Source of the DNA: Vandiemenella viatica
Taxonomy: Eukaryota; Arthropoda; Insecta; Orthoptera; Morabidae
DNA length: 64,000 nucleotides
Assembly (NCBI GenBank): GCA_031002005.1
Contig: CM061919.1
Span: 17,121,687-17,185,686 of the forward strand
Reading direction: 5' to 3'
Shown: positions 42,242 to 55,508 of the stretch, piece by piece
How the letters are laid out: every line of letters begins with the position of its first letter
Position numbering within the stretch: the first letter of the stretch is position 1
Made by a program: the position numbers and the translations under genes
The notes under the pieces: model-generated
What the model was told of the DNA's origin: nothing
What the model saw: only the letters and a program-made list of their open reading frames with translations
Databases searched by the model: none

Positions 42242-42343
42242 GCCAAAAGAAATCATCAAATGCTGCAGATGACCTATGTGCAACGTATTCATCGATACCT
42301 AACCTTAATAGACAATCTATTGAACCACTGTCATGTTTTTCAG

Positions 42344-43343
42344 NNNNNNNNNNNNNNNNNNNNNNNNNNNNNNNNNNNNNNNNNNNNNNNNNNNNNNNNN
42401 NNNNNNNNNNNNNNNNNNNNNNNNNNNNNNNNNNNNNNNNNNNNNNNNNNNNNNNNNNNNNNNNNNNNNNNNNNNNNNNNNNNNNNNNNNNNNNNNNNNN
42501 NNNNNNNNNNNNNNNNNNNNNNNNNNNNNNNNNNNNNNNNNNNNNNNNNNNNNNNNNNNNNNNNNNNNNNNNNNNNNNNNNNNNNNNNNNNNNNNNNNNN
42601 NNNNNNNNNNNNNNNNNNNNNNNNNNNNNNNNNNNNNNNNNNNNNNNNNNNNNNNNNNNNNNNNNNNNNNNNNNNNNNNNNNNNNNNNNNNNNNNNNNNN
42701 NNNNNNNNNNNNNNNNNNNNNNNNNNNNNNNNNNNNNNNNNNNNNNNNNNNNNNNNNNNNNNNNNNNNNNNNNNNNNNNNNNNNNNNNNNNNNNNNNNNN
42801 NNNNNNNNNNNNNNNNNNNNNNNNNNNNNNNNNNNNNNNNNNNNNNNNNNNNNNNNNNNNNNNNNNNNNNNNNNNNNNNNNNNNNNNNNNNNNNNNNNNN
42901 NNNNNNNNNNNNNNNNNNNNNNNNNNNNNNNNNNNNNNNNNNNNNNNNNNNNNNNNNNNNNNNNNNNNNNNNNNNNNNNNNNNNNNNNNNNNNNNNNNNN
43001 NNNNNNNNNNNNNNNNNNNNNNNNNNNNNNNNNNNNNNNNNNNNNNNNNNNNNNNNNNNNNNNNNNNNNNNNNNNNNNNNNNNNNNNNNNNNNNNNNNNN
43101 NNNNNNNNNNNNNNNNNNNNNNNNNNNNNNNNNNNNNNNNNNNNNNNNNNNNNNNNNNNNNNNNNNNNNNNNNNNNNNNNNNNNNNNNNNNNNNNNNNNN
43201 NNNNNNNNNNNNNNNNNNNNNNNNNNNNNNNNNNNNNNNNNNNNNNNNNNNNNNNNNNNNNNNNNNNNNNNNNNNNNNNNNNNNNNNNNNNNNNNNNNNN
43301 NNNNNNNNNNNNNNNNNNNNNNNNNNNNNNNNNNNNNNNNNNN
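42344..43343. other. Assembly gap of 1000 N
   Basis: Exactly 1000 N, a conventional scaffold-gap size. Reading frames drawn across it are meaningless. The second duplicated segment begins at the first base after it. Confidence 0.99.
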
Positions 43344-44339
43344 AATCCAAAGTACGTAGAAATAATTTTTATCGACTTTTTGTGTCAAATACCCCCGTGT
43401 GCGCTGGTTCGAATCCCCATCATGGCATCCAGATTTGGGTTTACCATGGTTTCTCCAAATAATGCTGTGATGCTTCCTCCAAAACTCCTTGTCCGAATTC
43501 CTTCCCGTTCCTTGTCTCCAATCCCATCCCACGTCTAATGACCTCAATGAGGTGTAAAGCCATAAAAAAACAAGCCATAATGCCCTCATTGGAAAAGATA
43601 TCTCTCAAATTTTATGCTCTTCCAAATTTGACACCCCTAGCAGAAATGTATGTTCGCTTACTTTATCTTCGATATGGTAACTACTAAAATCCAACATTTC
43701 TTTGTCACTTATTCTTCTTAAAATTTCTGTGCACTCTTGTATAAAAACTAATCAACTCAAAGTATCTCTTAATATGAAAGTGAATATTAAAACATGTGTC
43801 TAAACAACATCTTTTAAATCATTAGTATGAAAAATATGTTGTAGTGGACAGGGTCATGATAAAGAGCACAAGTCATGGACCTGGATAACACTTGCTGAAT
43901 AGTGTTTCATATTTATAAGTTTGTTGAAACGCATGTCAACGACTAGTATGTGTAAGGAGGGAGTGTGAAGAAAGAAAAAAAAGGGGGGGGGGTTACAGAA
44001 AAAAATAAGAAGAAGAAAGCAAGAAATAGGTGAGGATGTTGGTTACATAAAAACCCTGCAGCCAGGTCCCGTAGTGCCCATAGTTATAAATCTCATTAAG
44101 ATTCTGTTCACTTGCCATCCGATCCATATATTAACCAAAACATTTCATTTATTACTTTCCGCCAAAACATATCCGTCGAAACAAATGCTATCAAATCCAC
44201 AAAACATCACTATTTCTTCTAAGCAACCCATTATTTCTTATATATAGTCGAAGCATAACAGTCAATCATTTCGTCTAAGCAACTTAATATTTTTTATATG
44301 TAGTCAAAGCATCCTCCCCTCCTCCATTCTCATAACATG

Positions 44340-44920
44340 CCCCAAGCACTGCAGTCTTTCCCTTGTTAACATCCCTTCTAATGCTTCCACTTGTAGTTAT
44401 TGATGTTTTCATTTCTGATTTTATCTTTCGTCGTGACATTCTCTAACTCTCTCAGAAACCTCATTTCTGCTGCCTGCAATCTGCTAATAACTCTCTTTGT
44501 CCAAGTCCATGTTACAGAACCATAGGTCAGTATGGGCGGCTAATATACTTTATAGAGCAGAATTTTGGCCTCATTCCCTATGTTCAACCTCCAAATTACA
44601 TCCTTTATTGATGATATAATTATCTACTCTTCCTTACACTCTGACCTATTTCTTCCTCCATCTTTCCATTGATAGTTACCTTGCTACCAGATGTACAAAC
44701 GATTCTACCCATTCCAATTTCTTGCCGTTGAGTAACACATCCTTTGAAGTGTCAGTGTTTCTTGTATCTTCATTATATTTTTTTTTTTTTTTTTTTTCCT
44801 ACACTCATCTCCAGGCCATATTTACCCATTGCAGTCCACCAGTTCCTTAATTCTCTTTCTAGATTCTGCTGTCTTCTTCCACATTATGATGTCATCAGCA
44901 TATACTATCACCTGTTGTGG
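44340..44920 (-). pseudogene. RTE-like LINE RT, 3' half (copy 2)
   Basis: Counterpart of 23330-23945 with the same YADD block and poly-T interruption (one T tract is longer here). Frames remain broken. Confidence 0.6.
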
Positions 44921-45179
44921 CGAGGCAGTATTAAGCCAGGTATAGAAGTGATAATAGTAATTGGGAGAAGTAAATGAAAATTATTTGTAAAGCTTAAGTC
45001 GCCACGAAGCATTATTTGGTGCGGAGGCGCGCGGGGTAAAAAAGTAATTGTTGAATCGGTCTGTGGCTGGCCGCCGCAGGAGTGGGGTTAAGGTTACAGC
45101 GTGTCCTGTATAATTGTAAAGTCGACCTAAAAGTAATAAAATGTTGCCTGCTGATCACGTTAAGGAAGTTCTTCATGAC

Positions 45180-47728
45180 TAGGGTTCGGATCTTTATGAC
45201 CAAAAAATCGAGAAATATGCAGGCAAATATGACCTTAAAAATAGGTAAATATGACCTAAAAGAGACAAAATATGACCATACATTGAATTTTTTATACTTT
45301 AAAAATGCTCAAATGTACTTAATTTATGTTATGTAGCTGTGTCGCTTTCACGTAGACAACATAACTAGCTTCTATGCACTCACTGTACGATTGGGAAATT
45401 AATTTTTTTGAAAGTTATTTTCTTGTTCCTGTAAAAGAATGGATAGCTAGAATTTTACTTTTAAAAATGGAAATTTACTATAAATTTGTTGCGAATTAGT
45501 GTACATACCATTTTTTATTCTTGTTTGATGCCAGAATTGCAGTTTATCACCATATGCATCTTCAAGTTCTTGAAGAGGAATTTTCTCCGATTGTCACTTA
45601 AAACTGTCTTGTTGTGTGAGAAGCTTCGTTCGACATCGCAAGATGTGAAGGGAGCGTACTTAAACAGAGTCGGGTCACTGCAGTTTCATTCAGTCAAAAC
45701 ATATTCGCCACCATGTAAAATTTCACTAATTTTACAAATTGTTTTATATCCCTTATTCCCGAACAACACTTTATCAAATTTGTTTTTCAGCAAACTAGTC
45801 ACACTGCCCCCTGCATGGCCTATTTCGGTTTCCACACTTTTAACGACCGCTAAACTTTCATTCAGTTCTAGACCAATATCTTCAAGACGAGAAATCGCAG
45901 TTGTGATGCCTGAAAAACTTGACTTTATGTACACCAAATTTCTGAACAAATTACTGGAAAAGAGTTCATGGGCAATTTTTATGGAAGATGCTTCCCTGCT
46001 ATCAAAATTAGAAACTAGTTTCTTTATGTTCTTTATGTTTTCATAATATTCACAGTAATAGCTAACTGCATCGAGCCATGTGCCCCAACAAGTAAGCACT
46101 GGTTGTGTTGGAAGAGGGACAGAAGGTGTGTCTTTTTTAAATTTTGCCACTCTCATAGGAGCTTTAACAAAAATCTTTTTTACATTTGATATTAACCTAT
46201 TAACATCAGGGAAATTTAGTCTTACTTCCTCCGCAACTCTATGTAATTCATGAGCGAGACAAGTTAAATGCACCATCAAAGGATACAACATCTTCAGACA
46301 TTTCCCAGCCTTTACCATGTACGGCACAGCGTCGGACACAAATAGTTAGACATGTTCTCGGTTAACTTCACCGCTCCATAACAGTTTCATGGTGTTGTAG
46401 AAATGGACGGCAATTGTTGAGTGGTTTACTGCTTCAAGAGCCTCACAGTCCAGTAAAAATATATCACCCGGTCTGTCAGAATGTAGGGTTCCAACGATAA
46501 CATTTACAATGTATCTTCCACAGGCATCAGTACTTTCATCCATTGATACCCAGATCTTATTGGTGCCTATCTTAGTTCTGATTGTCTGCAATACATTTTC
46601 ATAACAAGACGGTAAATAGTTCTTCCTCAATGTTGATTCGTTTGGAATTGACTGTGTTGTGTATTTCTCCAAGAACGATTTGAAATGCTCATTGTTCACT
46701 TTATTAAGTGGGATGTTGGCTGATACCATCATTTCACAGAGTTCTTTAGAAAAAATTGGCAATTTGGAAGATGATGAAGCTGTAGATGTATCCAAGAAAA
46801 GTCGCTGTTTGCTTTGTCGAGTTGAATGTCGTATTATGTTATTCTTGTGTCTTGTTGTATTGCAGTGTTGCTGCACATGAAAGCGCTTTGTTACATTCAC
46901 TTTAGTTTCACAAAATTTACGGAAAAGAACTCTTTCATCTGTGCTAAAATACTCCTCTCCAAATTCCTTTATGTAACTCCGTAACTTTACACTTTCGTAA
47001 AGTTTTGTTTTCGGCATGGCGGTACTCACTGATCCACAGCAGATTTAACACTTGTTCCGGATTATTTTCAAAAGCATTGGTGACAGTGCGTGAGTGGCTG
47101 AAGGCTTTGTGCTTGTTTCGACGCGGAGAGTCTGGTATGTGAGGAATTCCTGACCTTGGTAGGGAGGGGTTTCCCATTAAGCAGCAGTTTCGCCATACTG
47201 AATCATAGGAAGACAATTGATTCCTCGCAACTCATCAGTGGTCACTGCAGTGAACTCAAATGCCGTGATACCGTCGCAAGTGAGACATTGATTGACGCGG
47301 CTTGATACAGGCATGCTGCTGCTGCATAGTCGAATTTAAAAAGCGGTCAGAACATTTACGTTTAGAGAGTGACAATAATTTATAACTTTAATTCTTGACT
47401 GGTGAATTCTGAACAATTTAGTGACAATTAGTTTCGTTTCTTTCTCCAATGTATAACAGGAGTATATTTCTTTGAATAATTATCTTAATTTCTCTTCATT
47501 TATTACTTCTATCAAAAAATTACCAGATTTTTCCTCAAAATATGACCATAGGACCATAAAAATTGTTGAAATATGACCAGAATTAGGAAAATGGCCCGAA
47601 TATGCATTTATAGGCTATATAAAATACATTTAAATACAATCAGAAACGTTGAATCAGTGTTTATTTCAGCATTTCAGCTCAAAAGAAGGCAGGAAAAAAT
47701 ATGACTTTTCCTAAAGATCAGAACTCTA
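45180..47728 (-). mobile_element. hAT element, copy 2, without the LINE
   Basis: 2549 bp between TTCATGAC duplications at 45172-45179 and 47729-47736. It preserves the original AAATGTACTTAATTTATGTT at about 45310-45330, the empty target of the I-like LINE in copy 1. Subterminal AAATATGACC words are present at both ends, and here the word mutated in copy 1 (AAATATCACC) reads AAATATGACC. Confidence 0.9.
45515..47029 (-). pseudogene. hAT transposase pseudogene, copy 2
   Basis: 505 codons in the same frame as copy 1, with both premature stops (TAA near 46346, TGA near 45686) retained. A few amino-acid changes relative to copy 1 occur (for example STDERV for STHERV, KILLRHS-type NNIIRHS for NNIIQHS, LHSDRPG for LLSDRPG). 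Domains are as described for copy 1. Confidence 0.88.
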
Positions 47729-48039
47729 TTCATGACAAATGACAAGCTAGTAGTAATGAGAAGTGGTGACACAGTGTGTAGACTTGATAGACATAAGCGT
47801 GGTCAGAACTTACAATCAGAGGAAATGAAGTACTGTTTACCCTTATCCATGGTCAAGAGGAGCAAGTATAATTAGTGGTGGTGGTTGGGATAGATGTATG
47901 TGCTTGATAAATAAATCAAATGAGAACTTAAAAGCGACCTGTGAATTGACTTAGTAGAAAAATAAACCTGCTAGCCTAAACAGTCGAGCATATTACCAAC
48001 CCCCACATGCATTCCTCGCTTGCTGCAGTAAGCTCATTA

Positions 48040-48760
48040 AATTGCTACACTGTATCTCTGGACTTTTGCAATTACTACATCTAATACTACATCAAACAGG
48101 ACAGGTGACAATACACTTCCTTGCCTTCCTCTTTCCACGTGAAACCATTCTGAATGTTTACTGTGTATGCACACACATGCGCACGCAGTTCTCACACTTC
48201 TTACAGATGTTCCTTATTAAATCCACAATCCCTTCATCTACTCCTCTCTTTTTTAAACTTAGCCATTTGCTTTCCCTCAGTACTTTGTCATAGGCCTTTT
48301 TTATGTTGATGAAAGCTATTACTGTGTCTTTACTGCCATATTCCCACCTTTTCTCTATGCTTTGCATAAGTATAAAAATTGCATCTACCATAGATTTTCC
48401 TTGCTTAAAACCAAACTGCTCCTCTCTAGCTGTATTCTCTTGTCTTTGCTTAATTTTATTTAGAATATTTTTTTCATATATTTTCAGGCCATGGCTCAGC
48501 AATCTAATACCCCTGTAGTTCTTGCATTACGTTTTACTTCCTTTTTTATGAATTGGCAGTATGACGCCCTTCCTCCAATCCTCTGGTATTTTCCTTTATT
48601 TCCAGACTCTCCATATGACTCTATACAATTCCCATAGTTGCTGCTGCTGCTTTTACCATTCTGCTGTCAGTTCATCTAGTCCTGGTGATTTCCCATTTGG
48701 TATTTCTTTCACTGCCAGTTCTAATTCAGCATGCTAAATTCTTCTGTTCCCATTTCTAAA
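48040..48760 (-). pseudogene. RTE-like LINE RT, 5' half (copy 2)
   Basis: Counterpart of 33010-33730, frame 48158-48502, with the same FINIKKAYDKV block and two or three substitutions. Confidence 0.75.
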
Positions 48761-49621
48761 GTGGTTGTTCCATTTACTGTATTAAATACTTCCCCATAAC
48801 TTTACTAAGTGAAACTACTACAAATATTATAATTGTTAAATGTCCCTTCATCTGATACGCATCCCTATCCTTTATATACGTTAATTAAACTGAACATTTT
48901 GGATAATGAAATTATCCCCATATGGGAAAATGCACCTTTTCTATTTAAAAGATTTTCAATACATTAAACTATTATCATAGTAAGTTTCGCATATTCCCTC
49001 ATTGATTTATATACTTATCTTTACTCATGTAAACCATTTATTTATGAATTCTTTACATTTCTGAGTTTCCAACCCAGCTGTAAAATTGTTTTAAATTTTA
49101 AAAACCTTTATCTATTCTCGTTATCCCTTAAAATTTTCTATTTAACACTATTTTACCCTTTAAAACATTATATGATAACTTCATCCTCTATATTTAACTG
49201 AAATAACATTGTTTCTTCATATTATCAACTTACATGTTTATGGCATCACAGTACTAACTATTTTCTATTAACTTTTCTTATAAATTTTCCCAATTGGTGA
49301 ATGATATGAGAAAATCTTAGTATTCGCAAGGATAATCTCTAATCTCTGCTATTGTTTGTGATAAATGGCATGCCCTTCTTGATTTTATTACAAAACATAA
49401 TACCAAACTTTCTTTCTCTCTCATTTAAAATATTGCTCAAAAGCCTTTCTATGTTACTTGACTCCAAGTTTCTTCTTCCACAACTTGCTCCAGCAAATTC
49501 CCTTTATAATCAAAGGGTCAATAATGGTTTTGCAATTGGTTTTAAACTTTAAATTCTGTATAACATTTGCTGTTTGCAGTAGATACTTGCACTTCTTTTT
49601 ATTAATGCTTCTCTGTTTTAG

Positions 49622-49779
49622 AAATGAAATAGAAGCTGGACAGAAGCTAGGAAAACCTGTTGTAGTGGCTGGATGTGTTCCTCAAGGAGCACCAAAATCT
49701 ACTTTCCTTCATGGTCTTAGTGTGATTGGTGTTCAACAAATTGATCGTGTTGTTGAGGTGGTTGAAGAAACTTTAAAAG
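49622..49779 (+). CDS. CDKAL1: CDKAL1 coding exon 3, copy 2
   Basis: Identical protein to copy 1, with one synonymous difference (AAG for AAA at Lys128) and the same acceptor and donor. If both copies were really in tandem, splicing both would insert 158 bp twice and break the frame after the second, since 158 is not a multiple of three. At most one can be used per transcript. It is most simply the other haplotype's copy of the same exon. Confidence 0.88.
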
Positions 49780-51199
49780 GTATATTTTAACCAATTTTTA
49801 AATTATGTTCACATCATATGTCAGTAATGTATTTAATGTCTATTTGCTCACATTTATTTTTCCTTGTGTATTAGCATCCACTAAATAAAATATTTGCAGG
49901 AATTAATTTATACCAGAGATTAATTCTTGATTATTAGTTGAAGTGCAACTTTCAAAACTAAAATAATTTTATTCCTACAGCTACAAGAACAAATAAGTGC
50001 TGTTATCACACTTCCTTTAATGACCTGTCTGATATTGCTGCAGTATGTTAGAGTAACAGGTTATATCACTATTGCCAAGCTGTGTCTTTTTAAAAAATAT
50101 GAATGGTGATGACGTTAACGATAAACGTTTTTGTTTACAGTTTTTGATATATGCTTGTGGAACTAATTCTTCACACTTTCAGTAAATTTTGCATTTTACT
50201 GACTTATTCTTTAACCAAAGTAAATGCTATCAATCTAATTTTAAAGTTTAATGTATCAGATTTGCAGTGAAACTTCAATAATATTACAATTTAAAATATT
50301 TTTTTTATTCCATAAAAGTGGTACAACATTAATAATAGTCAATATAATAAATCTATGAATCCGGCATTTGTTTAAAAAAACATTTTTTTTTTAATTTAAT
50401 AAAAAATTATTTTTAGGTTGGATAAAATTGTAGACTTTAGGTGTAACAATGGAGAAAATTTATATAAAAATGTATTTTCAGAACACATTTATCATCTGAT
50501 TTATGAAATTCTCTCTCAAATGGTTTATATGAATTTTAGTTTAAAATAATCACCTGCCGAAATATCAAATTTGTTAACATTAATCATCTGGCACAAGTCA
50601 ATGGTGACTGTGTATCCTTTTCTCGATACAGTTCATGCAAGTTTTGTAGTTTAAAATCTTCATTCTGGATAAGGCTAAATGCCTCAAATTTCTGTTATGT
50701 GTATATATTAGCAAGCTTAGCAAATACAATAAATTTACTTTATTCCTTATCCTGGTTTGGAAGTTAGTTGCATGCAAATTGAACTAATATTTCATTTACT
50801 CATTGAATCGTCAAAACTCTAAAGTACTTCATATTGTTGTGTAAAACTGAAATTTTTATGCAGAAAAGATACCTCCAAATCATAAGGAGAGTCTAAAACT
50901 GCTGATTTTCTGTTATCCATCCCGTATTTACCGCAAACATGAAAACAATTTCTACCCTAATATCTCCATATGTCAAAGATTTTTTAAAATAAATGGAGCT
51001 TACTAAGCTTAACTAATGTGTTAATTTTTACTTCATTTCTCTTCTTATTTTGGAAGTTAGTGAAATTCAAAGATTTTAACCAAATAAAACATTCCATTAT
51101 TATAATTTCATAGTACTTCCTGTATCATAAGAAAAATGGAAAAAGCTTTTAGGCAGTATAAATGAAAAAAGAAAGTGAAAATGACTTATCACTCACCAA

Positions 51200-51719
51200 A
51201 GTTGAGGGCTATGATGATAAAAACAGCCATTCTAGCAATTTCACCTGGACTTTCTCCTGCACACATGTCACGTTCCTTGATGTGGACATCATGCTCAGGC
51301 AGGATGCCCTTCACACCTCTGTCCACATAAAACCCTATAATCGGCAGCAATATTTATATTTTCACAGTTGCCACCCATTCCCTACCAAACGTTCCGTCCC
51401 TTACAGCCTTGCTATCCGTGGCAGACATATCTGTTCTGATGTTGAATCCCTCTTCCAGTGCTCCCAGAACCTATCCCAAACCCTTATTTTCCGCTCTTAC
51501 CCAGCAGATATTGTATGTATACAAATTTTCCATGCAATCACCCGCCCTCCACGTAACCACTCCCGCCCGGCACCTCTAAAATCCAACTGTTGCCCTGCCT
51601 TTGTCACCCAGTACTCTCATGGCCTCAAATCCATCAATCGAATCTTACAACAGGGGGATGACTTCCGTCACTCCTTTCCAGAAATGCACACTCTTTTACC
51701 AAAAACTTTACTAACTGTT
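51200..51719 (+). pseudogene. Penelope-like RT fragment (copy 2)
   Basis: Here the frame 51162-51725 is open over the whole block, including SSNFTWTFSCTHVTFLDVD, which is split in copy 1 by a base difference near 36165. Otherwise as described for 36170-36694. Confidence 0.75.
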
Positions 51720-51720
51720 T

Positions 51721-53363
51721 GTTAGGGTCCAGCTGTATACTGGGGTCGGTTATCGGTTTGCACACCTAAACTTGAAGTCTCCAAAAATGTTACCAAAAGT
51801 TCTATAACCGTGAAAAACCTTGTAGAATGCTAACTGTAATGATGAAGACGGCCGCCACTTACAGATTAACCTCCTGTAAGAAAGGTGCTAAGTTAGAAAT
51901 AAAAGTTGAAGTCTGAATCACTGAGGTATATATTCTTAAAAATTTCACAGAATTTACATAAAGTCACAGTTAGCAATGGCAATCGTAGAAAATCATTTGC
52001 CGAAGATCACAAGTCATGAAACAGAACAGACCGCACCACCCCGAATGAAATTGAAAGTCAAAGTTCACATCGATGAACACGTCAGATAAGTTCGAATTTC
52101 TATGGTTGCCTATCCTGTTAGTAATGGCGTCAGTCAGCCATGCTGCCCAATTTCTGGCTTCCCATCAGCCACCGCGAGCCGGGCTTACTCAAACCCACTA
52201 AACCACGATTTACGTGTTGACTCCACGAGATGTTCCGACAGACTGCCTGGAGGACCGTGTCCGGGCTTCCTTTTGTCAAAATGGCCTACTGACCTAAACA
52301 ACAGTCTATCTAGAAAAATTTTTTGTTAGCTGTGAACTTCCAGAAAATCACAAGATGAAGAGCGTAACAAGACAAGTGTGTTGATGTGGTTGGTTATGGT
52401 TTTAAGCTTCCAGACCGGTGTAAATGAATTTTGAAACTTGGTTAATCGGAAAGCTCACATGTTTAGAGTATTGCGATACGTCACATCTGAAATATGGATT
52501 TGCTAAAGTTTAAAATATCCAGTTTATGCTATTTTCAAAGTGTTCCCCAGCTCCTGCCGAGTTCAGTGGTGTAAAAATCTTTTAAATCGGTTGAGGATAT
52601 CAAAAGTTATTTAATTTCTAAAATTTACTAGTTTCCTGGATGGTGCAAGAATATATCCACTTTTTATTTAAAGTCCTGTTATGACCTGAAACTAATTTTA
52701 AATCGTACCTTTATTTAATTTAAGTACTTTAGAAAAGTTTTTAGTTCGTGAAATATGTTAGTCAGAAAGAAATCAAGTTGCAAATCGGTTTCTACAACGT
52801 CATTAAAAAATGGATTTTTATTTATTCATATCTTCTGTTTATTAGTTGATGGCTATTGGAACTTAAAGAATATTGGCTTGTCGGTTATTTTGCTTTGTTA
52901 ATCTACTTTGTAAACCTCTGAAATTACTTAGATGTGCTGGAATTAATTATTGAACTCCACCCATGAGGTGATGCTTTAAAAATCATATTTACTGCTTTAA
53001 ATTAGTCTGGAACTGTGAGTTATTAGAGAATTTAATATCAAATGGTGAAATTACTATTATACCAGTGCTTTACAGTGGTCAATTATGTGGAATATTAGTG
53101 TTATGGTTGTTTAACCAAACCTGTTTACTTTACTTCAGAATTATTATGGATTACACTCATTTAGGTAAGTTTACAGTTTATATTTTGTTAGAAACTTCTT
53201 ATTTATGGTTGCTATGTATTGTTTATTTACTTTTCTGAACCTAAAGTTTGTTATTTTGATTTCAACTGTCGTATCATGTACTGAATGTTAACCTCAAACT
53301 TCGTCGGATTTTTACTGAATATCGAAAATTGAGAGTAAGGTAGCTTACATGTTCCCCGTACAA
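51721..53363. mobile_element. Unclassified 1643-bp insertion (copy 2)
   Basis: Same insert as 36695-38337, with GTTT at both junctions (51717-51720, 53364-53367). Small indels relative to copy 1 cancel to equal length. Confidence 0.45.
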
Positions 53364-53850
53364 GTTTCAGCAGACCACCTAACCTCAAAAATATCTGGTT
53401 CACAAATACCCTCCATCAGACTCTCCAAAAACACCATATGGATCTTTTCCATGCAATAGATGCAACATGCATCCTTTCACTACAACATATTCCAACCTGA
53501 TGACAGGAGAAACCTTCCCATCATTGGACATGTCACATGCTCCACAACACACATCAGGTACCAGCCGACACTGCACTAGTTCCTATATGGGCCTCACTAT
53601 ACAGCAGCTCTAAGTCAGAATGAATGGCCACAGATAAACAGTCCACACCTGCAACTTATACCTCCCAGTACCAGAACATGCCAATTACCACATTCTAACA
53701 ATCCCAGTGACTGTTTCACCTTGAGCGCGATCAGTGTTTTCCCTGAAACCACTACCGCTTCAGAACTTCAGAGATGGGAACTTGCATACCAAAATATCCT
53801 GGATACCAGACAACCACCTGGCTCAACCACTGATAAAATTCCACCTTTTA
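53364..53850 (+). pseudogene. Penelope-like C-terminal fragment (copy 2)
   Basis: Counterpart of 38338-38830. The terminal block SAISVFPETTTASELQRWE and AYQNILDTRQPPG is in one frame here. Confidence 0.7.
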
Positions 53851-53869
53851 ACCCATCACTCATTATTTA

Positions 53870-55171
53870 TTATTTACGCCAATCAGCATTGTACATAAAT
53901 ATTTTACAAAGAAAAAGCCAAGGATAATTGTTTAGGTTAAATACAAAAGTTATTACACAATGACAGACACAAGAAAATTTTATAAAGTTAATCAGTTAGT
54001 AGTAATCTTTAATGTTTACTGAAAAGATGATAGTGAATCTCCAAAAAAGTTAATGTCTGCCGAGTACAGATTCACCAACCCGGCAATTCTGTTTCTGGGG
54101 CATGGTAGACATAGTTTTTGTTTGTGTTTTCAACTGCAAGTACCCTTCTGGTTCTTAGCACAGACTTTGTGCACATATAGCCAAAGTCAGATAAGATTTC
54201 TGCAAGTCAATCAGCCCATTGATAACTTTGAAAAAGAAAGACAAGTCAGCCACTTTGTCTGCGACTTACTAAGCTACTCAGCTTATACTGGTGATAAACA
54301 GCACTGATATTTATTGCATCCTCAGAAAGCTTATATTAGTATAAACATTTACAAAATTTTCGCTGTATTTTTTCAATACAATTGATGTTTTAGGCAGTGA
54401 ATTGAGACCAGACCACAGACCCATACTCCAATATGGGTTTGACAAATGTTGAGAAAAGAAGTATCAATGTTTTGGTATTTCTGAACTCCTTGCTTGCTCT
54501 ACAAATAAATCCTAGGCTTCGATAGGCATGAAGTGTTATGTGATTGATATGATCAGAGAAGGTTAATTTGTCATCAATAATCACACCAAGGTCTTTTATT
54601 GTTTTTACTGTTTGGATAATTTGATTGTCAAGCAGGTAAATTGTGGGCAGTTGGTTGTGAGATTGCGAGAATGAGATCACTGCACATTTTTTGTGTTTAA
54701 TGGTAACTTGTTCTTCGTACACCATTTCACAAGCTCTTCAATGTCTTGTTGGAGGATTTGTAGATGTTGTTCATTACTAATTACTCTGTAAATCTTCATG
54801 TCATCTGCGTACAGCTGGTATTCAGACCTGATGTCATCACCAATATCATTAATAAAGATACAGTTCAGGATTGGACTTAGATGCGAACCCTGTGGGACAC
54901 CAGAAGTGACATTGAATTCGTTTGACAGATGACAAGCAACCCGTACCTGCAGGCGCCTATTGGAGAGTTACAAGCGCATCCATTTCAGTGCTTTTGATCT
55001 GTCACCATAAAAACACAGCTTTTTTAGCAGGGCTTCATGGTTCACCATTTCAAAGGCCTTGCTGAAGTCTGTGTAAAGTGCATGTACTTCCTTACCTCTG
55101 CTCAGTGAATTTAGTATGTAGTTAACATAGCCATACAAATTGGTGGTTGTTAGTATTATCATTGTTATCAT
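53870..55171 (-). pseudogene. Jockey/CR1-like LINE (copy 2), without the MITE
   Basis: Counterpart of 38845-40364. The plain target site of the MITE is at about 54305. RT and C-terminal blocks as in copy 1, with a single-base deletion near 54690 that shifts the frame before KKCAVISFSQSHNQL. Confidence 0.78.
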
Positions 55172-55252
55172 TTAACTAGTTACAAATTTCTTCCAAATTT
55201 ATTTATTTATTGTTCATTTTACCACCATACTCTTTTGTTATATTATTAATTT

Positions 55253-55483
55253 TTTTAACTGCTTAACGCCTCTTAACAGCGAGGTCTTTAGAGACGGGAA
55301 AGGATGGGAGAAAGGAATGGGAAGGAATTCGGCAATGGCCTTTTGAAGGAAGCATCCCGGCATTCGCCTGGAGTGATTTGGAAACCTTGGAAAACCAAAT
55401 CTGGATGCCCGGACGGGGATTTGAACCAGCATCCTCCTGAATGTGAGGCCACAACGCTAACCGTTACACCACCATGCTCGGTG
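55253..55483 (-). mobile_element. tRNA-derived SINE, reverse, copy 2
   Basis: Same insertion as 40446-40680, flanked by TTATTAATTT. Shorter A tract and a few base losses. Confidence 0.9.
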
Positions 55484-55508
55484 TTATTAATTTAATCACC
55501 ACCTGCAA

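Noticed and set aside
42192..43589. Very long open frames on both strands across 42192-43589
   Set aside because: They consist mostly of the 1000-N gap. The real residues at their ends are SINE and transposon sequence.
34594..49779. Two independent CDKAL1 genes or a genuine exon-3 duplication
   Set aside because: No second copy of exons 1-2 is seen, the copies differ by one synonymous base, and the second segment starts at the scaffold gap. Haplotype duplication is simpler, though not proven.
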